A stretch of 64,000 nucleotides of DNA from JAGOTP01 sp964598725 (GCA_964598725.1 CAZRCW010000001.1:310001-374000), one strand, 5' to 3'; numbered from the stretch's first letter, positions 46,881 to 56,509 are shown. A program made the numbers and translations. Notes: generated from the letters alone by a model not told the origin.

Positions 46881-47774
46881 ATGCATAATTCTAGCCAAAA
46901 ATTCGCTCTTGTCTTAGGGGGCGCCGGCTTCATCGGATCGCATTTGTGTGAGCGGTTAGTCAAAGAGGGGTATCACGTTGTTTCGCTAGACAACTATTTT
47001 TCGGGTTCAAAAGACAACCATGTCGCCGGCGTTGAGTATCGGGTTGGTCATACGAAAGACATAGATCAGCTGATTCCAGAACGTCCAGATATCATTTACC
47101 ACCTAGGTGAATATGCTCGTGTTGCGAAGAGTCTTGAAGAGCCGGCGGTCGTTTGGGATCTGAATATGGATGGCACATTCGGCGTGCTTGAGTTTTGGCG
47201 CAAGCATAAGTGCCGTCTGTTGTACTCGGGATCTTCTACCAAGGCGGTTGGCCCACGTGCCGATGGCACGCCGGGTCGTGATCTTGCAATGTATACCTGG
47301 GCTAAGGCGGCGATGTGCGACCTGATCAATAACTACGCGCGCTGGTACGACTTGTCGCACGTGATCGTCTATTTTTATAACGTCTATGGTCCGCGTGAAC
47401 GACCGGTCGAACAGCACGGCACGCTGATTGAGACGTTCCGTCAGAAGTATTTAGCCAAGCAACCGTTGACGGTGCGTTCGCCTGGGACACAGCGCCGTGC
47501 CTTTACGCATGTTGAAGATACGGTGAACGGAATCGTGCTTGCGAGCGAGCAGGGACAGGGGGACGGCTATGGAATCGCGTCGACCGATGACTACACGCTC
47601 TTGGATGTGGCAAATATGTTCGGTGGCGAAATTGAGATGCTACCGCCGACGGCGACAACGCGCGAACAGTCCGTTATCGACTCTTCAAAAATTCAAGCGC
47701 TTGGCTGGAAGCAGCTGAAGACCTTAGAAGAATATATTAAAGGCGTGAAAGCTTCGAACGATTTTTCAAGCTAA
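46881..47774 (+). CDS. NAD-dependent sugar epimerase/dehydratase
   Basis: 297 residues, extended SDR. Rossmann motif LGGAGFIGSHLCERL (residues 12-26) and the active-site Y-x-x-x-K in AMYTWAKAAM are present; YNVYGPRERP is a typical substrate-domain marker. Probably converts a nucleotide-activated sugar for the surface glycan made by the following glycosyltransferases. First gene of a run of closely spaced plus-strand genes (gaps of 3, 2, -11 and 8 bases). Confidence 0.9.
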   Translation: MHNSSQKFALVLGGAGFIGSHLCERLVKEGYHVVSLDNYFSGSKDNHVAGVEYRVGHTKDIDQLIPERPDIIYHLGEYARVAKSLEEPAVVWDLNMDGTFGVLEFWRKHKCRLLYSGSSTKAVGPRADGTPGRDLAMYTWAKAAMCDLINNYARWYDLSHVIVYFYNVYGPRERPVEQHGTLIETFRQKYLAKQPLTVRSPGTQRRAFTHVEDTVNGIVLASEQGQGDGYGIASTDDYTLLDVANMFGGEIEMLPPTATTREQSVIDSSKIQALGWKQLKTLEEYIKGVKASNDFSS

Positions 47775-47777
47775 GCT

Positions 47778-48995
47778 ATGAAAAAACGTGTTCTTATCTT
47801 TTCATTAGCGTATTACCCGGTTTATCCGAGTGGAGCAGAGGCATCGTTGAAAGAGATCACGGATCGGATTGATCCATCCGAGATTGAGTTTCATTTGGTG
47901 ACAACGCGTTACTACACCGGTTGGCCAGCGCTTGAGCAGTTAGGAAATGTTCTGGTTCATCGCATTGGGATTACTCAGACCACCAAGCCGGAGCGATCAG
48001 ACTTGGGAAAGATGCCGCTCCATTTGAATAAGCCGCTCTATCAGTTCCTTGCCGCCTGGAAAGGGCTTCAGCTTCATCGTAAGTATAAATACGATGCGAT
48101 TTGGGCGATGATGGCGCACTCGGCTGGCGTGCCGGCAGCTATTTTCAATCTGTTCCATAATGAGGTCCCGTTTGTTTTGACGCTCCAAGAAGGTGATCCG
48201 CCGCAGCAGATTGAACGGACGATGCGTCCGCTCTGGCCATTATTCAGCCGCGCCTTTACGAAAGCGAGCGTAGTACAAGCGATCTCGAGTTTCTTGGGCG
48301 ACTGGGCTCGTCGCCGCAACTTCACCGGTCTGCTCAAGATCATTCATAACGGAGCAAATCCGAAGGATGTGAACGAGCAGATCGATCCAGTTGAAGTTGA
48401 AGCTGCTCGCAAGGCGCTGAACAAGCAGCCAGGTGAAGTGATTCTGATGAATACGGCCCGCATCGAAACGCAAAAAGCGCCAGATATTTCCGTGCGTGCC
48501 TTGAAATTCTTGCCCGAGAATGTGCGTTTGGTATTGGTCGGTGGTGGGGCGGAAGAAGAGTCTGTGAAGGCTCTAGCCAAGGAATTGGACGTTGCGCACC
48601 GTGTACTTCTGACCGGTCAAGTCGACCGCTCTCAGGTCACAGCCTATCGCAAGAACGCGGATATTTTTGTCTGCGCTAGTCGCTCTGAAGGATTGGGGCT
48701 GGCGTTTTTGTCGGCAATGGCATCGCGTTTGCCAATTATTGCGACGCAAGAAGGAGGTCTTGCGGACTTCATCTTCGATGCCAAGCGTAATCCGGATAAG
48801 CCAACAACGGCGTGGGCGGTTGATAAAGACCAGCCAGAGCAAATCGCGCAGGCGGTTCAAGAGATTTTGGCAGATCCAGAAAAGACCAAACGCGTAACCG
48901 ACGAAGCGCGTGCGATGATTCTTCGTTCGTACAACTGGGATACGATTGCGAAAGAAATGAAGGAAGAAGTATTTGAGCCGCTTTGGAAAAAATAA
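47778..48995 (+). CDS. GT4-family glycosyltransferase
   Basis: 405 residues with GT-B architecture. The N-terminal acceptor domain contains LAYYPVYPSGAEASLKEI and the C-terminal donor domain LVLVGGGAEEESVKALAKEL, VFVCASRSEGLGLAFLSAMA with the E-x7-E-like donor-site motif, and PIIATQEGGLADF. Transfers a sugar from a nucleotide donor; the donor is not deducible. Three bases after the epimerase gene. Confidence 0.9.
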   Translation: MKKRVLIFSLAYYPVYPSGAEASLKEITDRIDPSEIEFHLVTTRYYTGWPALEQLGNVLVHRIGITQTTKPERSDLGKMPLHLNKPLYQFLAAWKGLQLHRKYKYDAIWAMMAHSAGVPAAIFNLFHNEVPFVLTLQEGDPPQQIERTMRPLWPLFSRAFTKASVVQAISSFLGDWARRRNFTGLLKIIHNGANPKDVNEQIDPVEVEAARKALNKQPGEVILMNTARIETQKAPDISVRALKFLPENVRLVLVGGGAEEESVKALAKELDVAHRVLLTGQVDRSQVTAYRKNADIFVCASRSEGLGLAFLSAMASRLPIIATQEGGLADFIFDAKRNPDKPTTAWAVDKDQPEQIAQAVQEILADPEKTKRVTDEARAMILRSYNWDTIAKEMKEEVFEPLWKK

Positions 48996-48997
48996 CC

Positions 48998-50056
48998 ATG
49001 GAACAAGCCCGAGCCCTGCGAGTCTTGATGCTGAGCCGCGATCGATCTGGGCTCGATCGGAATTCAGTTACAGCAATACGTTGGAAGCGGCTCGCGGAAC
49101 AGGGAATTGAATTAGAGGTCTGGATCTTATCGGCTGAAATAACAGACTGGTCTGATGGATCGCTACATGTAAGCGGAACAGGCGGAAAAACGATCTTCCA
49201 TCGCTTATGGAAGGCGCTGTGCCGAACGCCACAAACGACCCCAGATCTCATCACGGCACAGGATCCCGCGGAGATTGGCTGGGTAGCTTCGCGTCTTGCA
49301 AAGCGTCTCTCGACCGCCTATGAGCTTCAGGACCATGGGTCCTGGTTCGACGGGTCGACGGACATTGATGAGCCATTTTGGAATTTCCGTTTTTGGTTAG
49401 CGAAGCGACTTGTTCGTGAAGCGAATCTGATTCGCTCGGTGAGCCCGCAGAGCACGGAGTGGTTAAAGGCGCATACGATGGGTACGGCGTATTGGCTACC
49501 AATCGTGCCGGGACAGGAGTTCCGTTCGTTGACGCGTCAGACGGTGCCCGGTTGCGTGGTCTGTGTTGCGCGTCTCGTATCGGTGAAGAGACATCTATTA
49601 TTGATCGAAGCGTTCGCAGAAGTCATGAAACAGCGACCAGACGCGACATTGATTCTAGTCGGTGATGGGCCAGAGCGCGCTACGATTGAAACCCGTATTC
49701 AGGAATTGGGTCTTGAGAAAGCGGTTCAGCTCGTCGGTACCCAGCCTGCAGCAAAGTACATTCCTCAAGCGGACGTGTTCGTGTTGCTGTCTTCACACGA
49801 AGGCTGGGGAGTGGCGGCGGTTGAGGCGGCGTTGGTTGGCGTACCAGTAGTGATGTCGGACACGGGAGCAGCGCGCTGGTTAGCCGAACAAGGAGCGGCT
49901 CGGATCGCGGAGACGGCGAAGTCAGAAGATATCGCTCAATTGATTCTTGCAGCATTCGATCAAACACCTACGCCTCTGAAGAATGTTCTGGACGCTGACC
50001 AAGTAGCGATTGAACAGGTGCGTATTTGGAAACACGCTTTTCACTATGAAACCTAG
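48998..50056 (+). CDS. GT4-family glycosyltransferase
   Basis: 352 residues. Donor-domain motifs LILVGDGPERATIE, VFVLLSSHEGWGVAAVEAAL and PVVMSDTGAARWL are clear; the N-terminal half is less conserved and contains YELQDHGSWFDGST. The start at 48998 (MEQARALRVLMLSRDR) is chosen because an alternative 15 bases upstream overlaps the previous gene. Its end overlaps the deacetylase gene by 11 bases. Confidence 0.88.
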   Translation: MEQARALRVLMLSRDRSGLDRNSVTAIRWKRLAEQGIELEVWILSAEITDWSDGSLHVSGTGGKTIFHRLWKALCRTPQTTPDLITAQDPAEIGWVASRLAKRLSTAYELQDHGSWFDGSTDIDEPFWNFRFWLAKRLVREANLIRSVSPQSTEWLKAHTMGTAYWLPIVPGQEFRSLTRQTVPGCVVCVARLVSVKRHLLLIEAFAEVMKQRPDATLILVGDGPERATIETRIQELGLEKAVQLVGTQPAAKYIPQADVFVLLSSHEGWGVAAVEAALVGVPVVMSDTGAARWLAEQGAARIAETAKSEDIAQLILAAFDQTPTPLKNVLDADQVAIEQVRIWKHAFHYET

Positions 50057-50981
50057 TTTTGTCCTATCCATCGATACCGAGCTCGCTTGGGGAACGCGTG
50101 GCGATGTTTTCTATAAAACGGATTACGAACGAACACGCGAAGTGATTGGACGTTTACTGACGCTGCTTGCGAAGTATGAGATTCCTGCGACATGGGCAGT
50201 GGTTGGGCATCTTTTCTTATCTGAATGTTCTCGAGACGAGTTCGGACGCCTTCATCCACAAGTGATCCGTCCAGCCGGCTGGACGGGGGAAAACGATTGG
50301 TTTTCAATGGATCCTGGAACATCGCGCGCTCAGGATCCGATTTGGTACGGCGATGATGTTGTGGCGCAGATTCAGGCCTGCGCTTGTCCTCAAGAAATCG
50401 GTAGTCACTCATTCTCGCATTTTTACGCGGATGCTTGTTCACGTGAAAGCTTCTTATCTGACACGGCTGAGGCGGTCCGTGTTTCAGCAATGGCAAGTGT
50501 TAAGCCGGTCTCGTATGTCTTTCCGCAAAACCGTGTGAATCACTTGGATGTGCTCAAAGAGCAAGGATTTACTTGTTATCGCGGAAGCGATGAGAATTGG
50601 TATCGTACGTTTCCGCATCTTTTTAAAAAGATCGCACATATGATCGACGATTATCTTATTCCAACTGCACCGGCGATTACGCCACAGCTTGAAGCGGGTC
50701 TCGTGAACATTCCAGGGAGCTGGTTCTACGGTCATGCGCGTGGCTGGGCGAAATACGTCCCGATCGGCATGCGCATCGCAAAGGCTAAAGCGGGGATTCG
50801 CGCTGCGATCAAGAAAGACCAGGTGTTTCATCTGTGGTTTCATCCGTTCAACTTAGCCTCGGATCCGGACAACCTTCTTCATGGATTAGAAGAAATATTT
50901 AAATATGCCAAAGAACAACGAATAGCTGGGAAATTAGAAACGGTTTCGATGGGCACACTCTCTGCTCAATTTCAGAAATAA
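50046..50981 (+). CDS. Polysaccharide deacetylase-like (NodB-homology) protein
   Basis: 311 residues. The N-terminal SFVLSIDTELAWGTRGD carries the catalytic/metal Asp pair, HSFSHFYAD the metal histidines, and FHLWFHPFNLASD the late His motif of the family. Probably removes N-acetyl groups from the glycan or its lipid-linked precursor. No signal peptide, so it acts inside the cell. Start overlaps the preceding gene by 11 bases. Confidence 0.87.
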   Translation: MKPSFVLSIDTELAWGTRGDVFYKTDYERTREVIGRLLTLLAKYEIPATWAVVGHLFLSECSRDEFGRLHPQVIRPAGWTGENDWFSMDPGTSRAQDPIWYGDDVVAQIQACACPQEIGSHSFSHFYADACSRESFLSDTAEAVRVSAMASVKPVSYVFPQNRVNHLDVLKEQGFTCYRGSDENWYRTFPHLFKKIAHMIDDYLIPTAPAITPQLEAGLVNIPGSWFYGHARGWAKYVPIGMRIAKAKAGIRAAIKKDQVFHLWFHPFNLASDPDNLLHGLEEIFKYAKEQRIAGKLETVSMGTLSAQFQK

Positions 50982-50989
50982 TACGCTCT

Positions 50990-52156
50990 ATGTCCGCAAG
51001 CGCTTTGGTGTTGGATGGTCATTTAGCGAGTGCGCTTGCGGTCGTTCGTGATTTACGCAAGCGAGGAATTCACGTGATCGTTGGGGCGCCTCGTAAGACG
51101 GCCCTCGCCTTGCACTCGAATGCGGCAGATAAAACGTTTATCTACCCAGATCCAAAGAAAAATCTTCTTGGATACTTGCAGCGAGTACATGAGATAGCGA
51201 AGATAGAGGCGGAAAGAACGGGGAGCTTGGTGGTTCCGTATTTCTTTAGCGATGACACGTTTTTACCGATCGCCCGTGCTTCAGAGGCGCTACGCGCCGC
51301 CTTCGCTTGGAGGTTCTCATCCGCAGAAGTAATAGAAGCGGTTTTTGATAAGGCGCAAACGCTGGCGGTCGCGAAGCAAGTCTCACTCCCAGTTCCAACG
51401 GAACTATCTCTAGAACAAGCGGATATCACCTATCCGGTCATCATCAAACCACGCCATTCGTGCGTCTGGCCATCGCACGGCGAGGCGGTTCGTGCGACGG
51501 CAAAGCGTGCTCGGTCGAAAGAAGAAGCGCTAGCGATAGTTACTCAATTCACTAAGGAGATGGGCGAGGCACCTCTAATTCAAGCCTGCATTGTCGGTCA
51601 CGAGGTCGGCCTGTTCACGGTTTGTGCGGAAGGGCGAGCGATCGATTGGTTCGCGCATAAGCGTTTGCTGGGGATTCATCCAAACGGAGGCGCGAGCAGT
51701 ATCCGTGAAGCGCTCATGCCTCCGCCAGAGCTGGTTGAGCAATCTACGCAACTTCTCTCGAAGCTCGGTTGGAGTGGTCCGGCGATGGTCGAATGGAAAT
51801 ATGACGAATCTACGAATGTCTATCGGTTGATGGAGATCAATGGACGTTGGTGGGGATCATTGCCGCTGCCGCTCGCTTCGGGGTATCCCATGGCTTGGTG
51901 GTGGTATCTAGTGTCGACGGGGCAAGCTGTTCCAACGGGTGACGAGAAGTCTCTTAAGAGGGTGCGGGCCACACATGGTCTCGCCGTCGTGAAGTGCTTT
52001 TTGACCTGTCTGCGTCTTGGTCGTTTTGCTGAGGCGAAGCGGGCCTTGAGTCTGTGTTTGCCGTCGAAGAACTACCGCTTGAAAGACGATGTCTTTTCTT
52101 GGAGTGATCCGCTGCCGGCGCTGTGGGAAGTGATCGATGTCGTTGCTCGGGGCTAG
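50990..52156 (+). CDS. ATP-grasp ligase-like protein (CarB-type)
   Basis: 388 residues. ATP-grasp features: FDKAQTLAVAKQVSLPVP start of the ATP-binding part, YPVIIKPRHS, a P-loop-like GEAVRATAKRARS, LIQACIVGHEVGL, and metal-binding EINGRWWGSLPLPLA. Related enzymes in polysaccharide clusters couple amino acids or carboxylates to sugars or peptides. Substrates unknown. Eight bases after the deacetylase gene. Confidence 0.85.
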   Translation: MSASALVLDGHLASALAVVRDLRKRGIHVIVGAPRKTALALHSNAADKTFIYPDPKKNLLGYLQRVHEIAKIEAERTGSLVVPYFFSDDTFLPIARASEALRAAFAWRFSSAEVIEAVFDKAQTLAVAKQVSLPVPTELSLEQADITYPVIIKPRHSCVWPSHGEAVRATAKRARSKEEALAIVTQFTKEMGEAPLIQACIVGHEVGLFTVCAEGRAIDWFAHKRLLGIHPNGGASSIREALMPPPELVEQSTQLLSKLGWSGPAMVEWKYDESTNVYRLMEINGRWWGSLPLPLASGYPMAWWWYLVSTGQAVPTGDEKSLKRVRATHGLAVVKCFLTCLRLGRFAEAKRALSLCLPSKNYRLKDDVFSWSDPLPALWEVIDVVARG

Positions 52157-52171
52157 AGACTGGGCTACTAT
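52143..52171 (+). promoter_or_regulatory. Promoter of the PHP-HD pair
   Basis: TTGCTC, 17-bp spacer, TACTAT, overlapping the end of the ATP-grasp gene; the ATG follows 8 bases later. Confidence 0.55.
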
Positions 52172-52178
52172 CCGGCGT

Positions 52179-52982
52179 ATGCAACTCAAGGGCTACCTCC
52201 ATGTTCACTCGACCTATTCTTACGATGGAAAGGTGAGTTTAGTGGATTTGAAAAAAGGGATGTTCGCTCAGGGGGTTCAGTTCGTGTGTATCACCGAACA
52301 TACGGATTGGTTGACTAAAGAAAAATACCAAGCGTTCTTTGACGAATGCCAGCAGTTGTCCGATGAGCAGATTCAATTGATTCCAGGATTGGAAGTATCG
52401 TTTCCGGATGCACATATCATCCTAGCTGGCTTAGGTAGGGACATCGACCCGCGCCTGGATCCAACAGAGCTCGTAAAACAGGGTTCAGAGCAAGGTGCAT
52501 TTGTTGTCTTCGCGCATCCGCATCGGAGCAAGTTCCAGGCTCCCGCAGGGATTGAGCCGTATCTGCAGGGGATTGAGATTTGGAATGGGCAGTACGACGG
52601 CAAGCGCGTTCCGCGACCGGCTGCTTGGGCGTATCGTGATGCGCTTACCCGGCGCTGCCCGTCACTGTTTGTAACCGCCGGTGCCGATTTTCATCGCTGG
52701 TCGCATGTGCCAGGTCCGATGCTCGAGGTCGAGGTTGAAAAACAAGATCAACGGTCGATTCTACAGGCGCTGCACATGGGTACGTACCATCTTGTTGGAA
52801 AAGGGCTACGTGTCTCATCGCTCGCTCGTTTGGACGCTTATCCGCATCCACAGCGTCTGCGTGTTGAAAGCGCTCTCACACTTCGTTTCATCCGCTTAGC
52901 GCGTGGGATCAATGCCGTTTTAAAGAACTGGAATATTCGTTTACCTAAAGCACTCCTCGAACGCATTCGAGGACGTATCTAA
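52179..52982 (+). CDS. PHP-domain phosphoesterase
   Basis: 267 residues. The four PHP metal motifs are LHVHSTYSYDG (HxH), ITEHTDW, FAHPHRS and GADFHRW, forming a trinuclear metal site. Members hydrolyse phosphomonoesters such as histidinol phosphate, or act in polysaccharide clusters as protein-tyrosine phosphatases. The start at 52179 is supported by the promoter; an in-frame ATG 42 bases upstream lies within the promoter. Confidence 0.88.
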   Translation: MQLKGYLHVHSTYSYDGKVSLVDLKKGMFAQGVQFVCITEHTDWLTKEKYQAFFDECQQLSDEQIQLIPGLEVSFPDAHIILAGLGRDIDPRLDPTELVKQGSEQGAFVVFAHPHRSKFQAPAGIEPYLQGIEIWNGQYDGKRVPRPAAWAYRDALTRRCPSLFVTAGADFHRWSHVPGPMLEVEVEKQDQRSILQALHMGTYHLVGKGLRVSSLARLDAYPHPQRLRVESALTLRFIRLARGINAVLKNWNIRLPKALLERIRGRI

Positions 52983-52986
52983 TCGT

Positions 52987-53568
52987 ATGGCGATTGAAAC
53001 GTCTGCCTTGTTGTTCGGAAATGCCAAGCGTTCGTTGATTGAAACGGCGATGCAGATTGCCTACGTCGCGCATGCGGGGCAAACGCGGAAAGATAGTGGT
53101 TCGCCGTACGTGATCCATCCGTTTATGGCGGCCCTAAATCTGACCCGTCATGGTTTTTCCGATACGGTTGTCGCTGCCACACTAGTCCATGATGTGCTTG
53201 AGGATACACCTGTAAATGAAGCGCAGTTACGAGAGATCCTGGGAGATGAGATCACCGACATCGTTCGAACGGTGAGCGAAGATAAGACGCTGGTCTGGGA
53301 AAAACGAAAAGAAGTCTATATTCAGCAGATTTGTCAAGGATCAGAAGCGGCTAAAGCTGTTTCGATTTCTGACAAGATCCATAACTTACAGAGTTTGTGT
53401 GCCGCGCATGCGGCTCAAGGTTCGGCAATCTGGAGTGTATTTAATCGTGGTAGAGAATCAAAAGCTTGGTTTGAACACAGCTTGCTCGCTGCGATTCAAA
53501 ACAGTTGGTCGCATCCGCTGGTTGATGAGTACGCTGCCTGGGTGAAGAAGATGGATGAACTGAACTAG
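52987..53568 (+). CDS. HD-domain hydrolase (RelA/SpoT hydrolase-like)
   Basis: 193 residues. HAGQTRKDSGSPYVIHP, LVHDVLEDTP (the HDxxED motif of ppGpp hydrolases) and DKIHNLQSL define a stand-alone SpoT-type hydrolase (MESH1-like) domain with no synthetase part. Might hydrolyse (p)ppGpp or a related nucleotide. Four bases after the PHP gene. Its stop overlaps by 4 bases the stop of the converging APH-like gene. Confidence 0.88.
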   Translation: MAIETSALLFGNAKRSLIETAMQIAYVAHAGQTRKDSGSPYVIHPFMAALNLTRHGFSDTVVAATLVHDVLEDTPVNEAQLREILGDEITDIVRTVSEDKTLVWEKRKEVYIQQICQGSEAAKAVSISDKIHNLQSLCAAHAAQGSAIWSVFNRGRESKAWFEHSLLAAIQNSWSHPLVDEYAAWVKKMDELN

Positions 53569-54656
53569 TGAAGTCCTTGCTGACGCCGTTTTTCTTCTTC
53601 GCTGCGAAGCTGATCACGCTCGTTTTGATAGGCTTTGATACGTTCCTGGGAAAGGTCTTCATTTTTCAACAAGGCTTGTAAGGCTTCCGTCCAAAAAAAC
53701 ACGCGCGCTTTATCAAGTTCGTGGAGATGACCGGCCGTTTTTGGAAGGCGATTGACGTAGTATGCGATCAACTCACCTAACCGGAAAATACGCATCAAAC
53801 GCAATGTCTCTGACTCTTCGGGGCTTCGATTGTCTCGAACATACGTTACAAGTGCTTGCTCCAGTTTACGATGGTAGAGCAGCATGAAGTTCAAAAAACG
53901 GGCCCAACCGTCGTATTTATTGCCGAAACGCAAAGCGGAATGGTCGAGAAGATAGATATCACGACCGACGGTTCGAATATTGTGCGGGACGAAATCAGTG
54001 TGGGTGAGGAAGCCTAAGTATTGTTCAATCCGTTGCCAGTGAGCTTGGAGGACCATTTCTGCTTCCTGTATAGCAGCTTTCACTTCAGAAAATTCGGGGG
54101 GGAGCTTGTTCACGGCTTCATAGTAGCCGTGAAACGCCTTCAAGTAGGTGTCCGTTGTCCAGAGTCCAAAAGTCCCACGAATCATGCGCTCATGCTCGTA
54201 GGTTGCAGCATGGGCGCTCTCTTGCATTTCAAAGGTTTTGAGCGCCAAAAAGAATTGTTCTTCAAGGCTTCGATCCAAGAATGGCTGTGTCTGTTCGATG
54301 AACTCGGTAATTGCGATGATGGCATTGGCTTCTTCGTGCCAAAGCAGTTCTGTTGGTGAGAGAAAGATTTTGTGCGCGAAGTGAATGTCGTTCAAGAGTG
54401 ACTGACAGGTGCGGGCGTGAAGCAGTTCTTTTTTTCCGGCTGGATGGCTGCTGGCTTTGATAATGACGCGCGCTCCGTCTGTTAGACGCCGTCCGAGCAG
54501 GACAAGCTTATTCCCGCTAATAATCGCTCGTTCACCGCCGATATGTACTTGAACATCTTCCAATTCGAATCCCAAACGTGCCAAGATCGGCGTGATCAAT
54601 GCAAGTTCTTGTTCTCGATAGGCCTCCCAGGCGGTTGCTCCGAGTGGTGTACTCAT
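53565..54656 (-). CDS. Aminoglycoside phosphotransferase-like kinase
   Basis: 363 residues with a protein-kinase-like fold: a Lys-containing N-lobe (GARVIIKASSHPAGKKE), catalytic-loop THTDFVPHN (Asp and Asn) and metal-binding YLLDHSALRFGN. The context, between a glycosyltransferase and a glycan cluster, suggests phosphorylation of a sugar or lipid-linked intermediate rather than antibiotic resistance. The C-terminal 30 residues are a charged coiled-coil-like tail. Its ATG overlaps the stop of the upstream GT4 gene by 4 bases. Confidence 0.82.
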   Translation of the reverse strand: MSTPLGATAWEAYREQELALITPILARLGFELEDVQVHIGGERAIISGNKLVLLGRRLTDGARVIIKASSHPAGKKELLHARTCQSLLNDIHFAHKIFLSPTELLWHEEANAIIAITEFIEQTQPFLDRSLEEQFFLALKTFEMQESAHAATYEHERMIRGTFGLWTTDTYLKAFHGYYEAVNKLPPEFSEVKAAIQEAEMVLQAHWQRIEQYLGFLTHTDFVPHNIRTVGRDIYLLDHSALRFGNKYDGWARFLNFMLLYHRKLEQALVTYVRDNRSPEESETLRLMRIFRLGELIAYYVNRLPKTAGHLHELDKARVFFWTEALQALLKNEDLSQERIKAYQNERDQLRSEEEKRRQQGLH

Positions 54657-55777
54657 AGGATGGAGATGATCTGTTTCGCGTGTTCTTCCCAGCCGCCACG
54701 CATTTGTAGCGCTTGTTCTCCACCTTGAACGAACGCCTGTCGTTCGTCTTCATGTGTCAGAAGGGTATTTAAAACGTCTGTCAGTTTTTGATTGTCTCCC
54801 GGTGGGACGAGAATGCCGCTCTTTCCACTCTGGAGCGCTTCTGCGTGACAATCGATCGCCGAAGCGACAACCGGGATCTGTGCAGAATAGGCCTGATAAA
54901 TATCTTCCGCTGTATTCGCTGATGTTCGGGGCTGAAGGTAGATGGTGGACGTTTGGAGTAAGAACCAGAATTCCGCTCGCGAAATACGTCCGATGAACTG
55001 GACATGGGCTTCTAATCCAAGTTCCTTCACCCGCTCTTTGAGCTGGGGGAGCTCGGCGCCTGTGTCGGCAATGATTAATTGGATGTCTGGATGTTGAGCC
55101 CGAAGACGGTCGATCGCTTGTAAGGCATCTTCGACGCCGCTAAAGAAGTTCAACGGTGTCTGAACGAAGATTTGTTTGGATCGACGCTCTTCTGAAAATG
55201 AAAGCATGTGTGCTTTTTCAACGGGAAACGCGCTCACGATCAGTTTATGGGCGGGAAGACGATAGGCATTCGTTAAAATAGCCTTTAGGTAGCTTGAAGG
55301 AACGAGGGTCTTTGCGGCTCGTCCAATGATCCAGTTCTGTAACCGACGAATCGAACGGGTTTTGAGATCTAACTCACGCAACGCGGCGAAGGTTTCTTCG
55401 GGGATACCGACGTATAAATCGCGTTCAGCTCGAACGCGCGCTTCATCATCCAAGAAAAAACGAATAACGGGGATGCTCCGAAGTTTACCGATCAGGAGAG
55501 CGGGTAGGCCGACCGAGGCCCCATCGGCTACGTACAGAAAATCCAGGTCGGCGCTTTGTTTCCAGAGTTCGAGTGTGTATTTTACTAAGCGAACCGCAAT
55601 GGGGAGTTGTTTGGAAACGGCGGTGATTTCAACGTTTCGAATTGTCTCTGGGATGGTTCCGTAGGTTACGAGGCGTACCGTGTGGTCTTGAGCGAGTCGG
55701 GTAGCGAGCTCTTTGGTATAGATCGCCAAAGCCTCAAGATCTGGTGGGTAGAGCGGAGTTGCGATCAAGAGGCGCAT
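54653..55777 (-). CDS. GT4-family glycosyltransferase
   Basis: 374 residues. ATPLYPPDLEALAIYTKEL at the N-terminus and donor-domain elements LIIADTGAELPQLKERVKEL, VQFIGRISRAEFW and PVVASAIDCHAEAL followed by GILVPPGDNQ. In the E-x7-E region AEDIYQAYSA takes the place of the common EGxxxxxxE, as in some divergent members. Translationally coupled to the APH-like kinase through an ATGA overlap. Confidence 0.88.
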   Translation of the reverse strand: MRLLIATPLYPPDLEALAIYTKELATRLAQDHTVRLVTYGTIPETIRNVEITAVSKQLPIAVRLVKYTLELWKQSADLDFLYVADGASVGLPALLIGKLRSIPVIRFFLDDEARVRAERDLYVGIPEETFAALRELDLKTRSIRRLQNWIIGRAAKTLVPSSYLKAILTNAYRLPAHKLIVSAFPVEKAHMLSFSEERRSKQIFVQTPLNFFSGVEDALQAIDRLRAQHPDIQLIIADTGAELPQLKERVKELGLEAHVQFIGRISRAEFWFLLQTSTIYLQPRTSANTAEDIYQAYSAQIPVVASAIDCHAEALQSGKSGILVPPGDNQKLTDVLNTLLTHEDERQAFVQGGEQALQMRGGWEEHAKQIISIL

Positions 55778-55850
55778 AGAAGACGGATGACTGGGGTAAA
55801 CCTTACCAAAAATGTGGCATTTTTCCTATTCTTCCAGATAAAATCAATCA

Positions 55851-55886
55851 AAAACACCCTGGACTATCTGGTACAGGGTGTTTTTT
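55851..55886 (-). terminator. Terminator of the fasciclin gene
   Basis: 11-bp stem aaaacaccctg/cagggtgtttt with T-runs on both strands; lies 13 bases beyond the fasciclin stop. Confidence 0.8.
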
Positions 55887-55898
55887 GACTCAACGGAG

Positions 55899-56480
55899 TT
55901 ATTTGGTAGGTGGCATCAAAACCTTCCCGATAACATGCGTGACTCCATTCTTTGAGATGACATCGGCGGTGTCGATCATGACGTCGTTAATGTACGTTTT
56001 TCCATCGCGCATCGTCACTTTAAGCTGAGCGCCATTAACCGTGGTGAGCGTGTCGCCGTCTCTCAGATCGGCTGTACGCAAGGCGGCGGGTACAACATGG
56101 TAGGTTAAAATGCTTGTCAGCTTCGCTTTGTTCTCCGGTTTCAAAAGCGTATCAACCGTTCCGGCTGGCAATGCATTGAAGGCATCGTTAGTTGGGGCGA
56201 AAACGGTGAATGGACCTGGGCCCTTCAAGGTATCAACCAAGCCAGCTGCTTTGACAGCCGCAACCAGTGTCGTGACGTTGTTTGCCAGCATGGCATTCTC
56301 AACGATGTCACGCGAAGGCATCATCATCGCTCCACCGACCATAACACCTTGATCATTCTGCATCATACCAGTGCCGCTGGCGTTCATACTGGTGTCATTT
56401 GAGGTGGAGGCTTGTCCACAGCCGGCGCCGGCTAACGCAAGAGCGACGAAAGCGAGTGGGATAGCGTGTTTGATATTCAT
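55899..56480 (-). CDS. Fasciclin (FAS1)-domain lipoprotein
   Basis: 193 residues. Lipoprotein signal peptide with lipobox LAGAGC ending near residue 21, a short Ser/Thr/Met-rich spacer, then one FAS1 domain from about residue 60: NNVTTLVAAVKAAGLVDTLK, GPFTVFAPTNDAFNALPAG, LTYHVVPAALRTADL and GVTHVIGKVLMPP. Surface adhesion-type domain. It has a strong promoter divergent from a MarR gene, with an inverted repeat over the -10 box. Confidence 0.93.
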   Translation of the reverse strand: MNIKHAIPLAFVALALAGAGCGQASTSNDTSMNASGTGMMQNDQGVMVGGAMMMPSRDIVENAMLANNVTTLVAAVKAAGLVDTLKGPGPFTVFAPTNDAFNALPAGTVDTLLKPENKAKLTSILTYHVVPAALRTADLRDGDTLTTVNGAQLKVTMRDGKTYINDVMIDTADVISKNGVTHVIGKVLMPPTK

Positions 56481-56509
56481 ACAAAAGAGAAATAGCGTTA
56501 AGTAAGATG

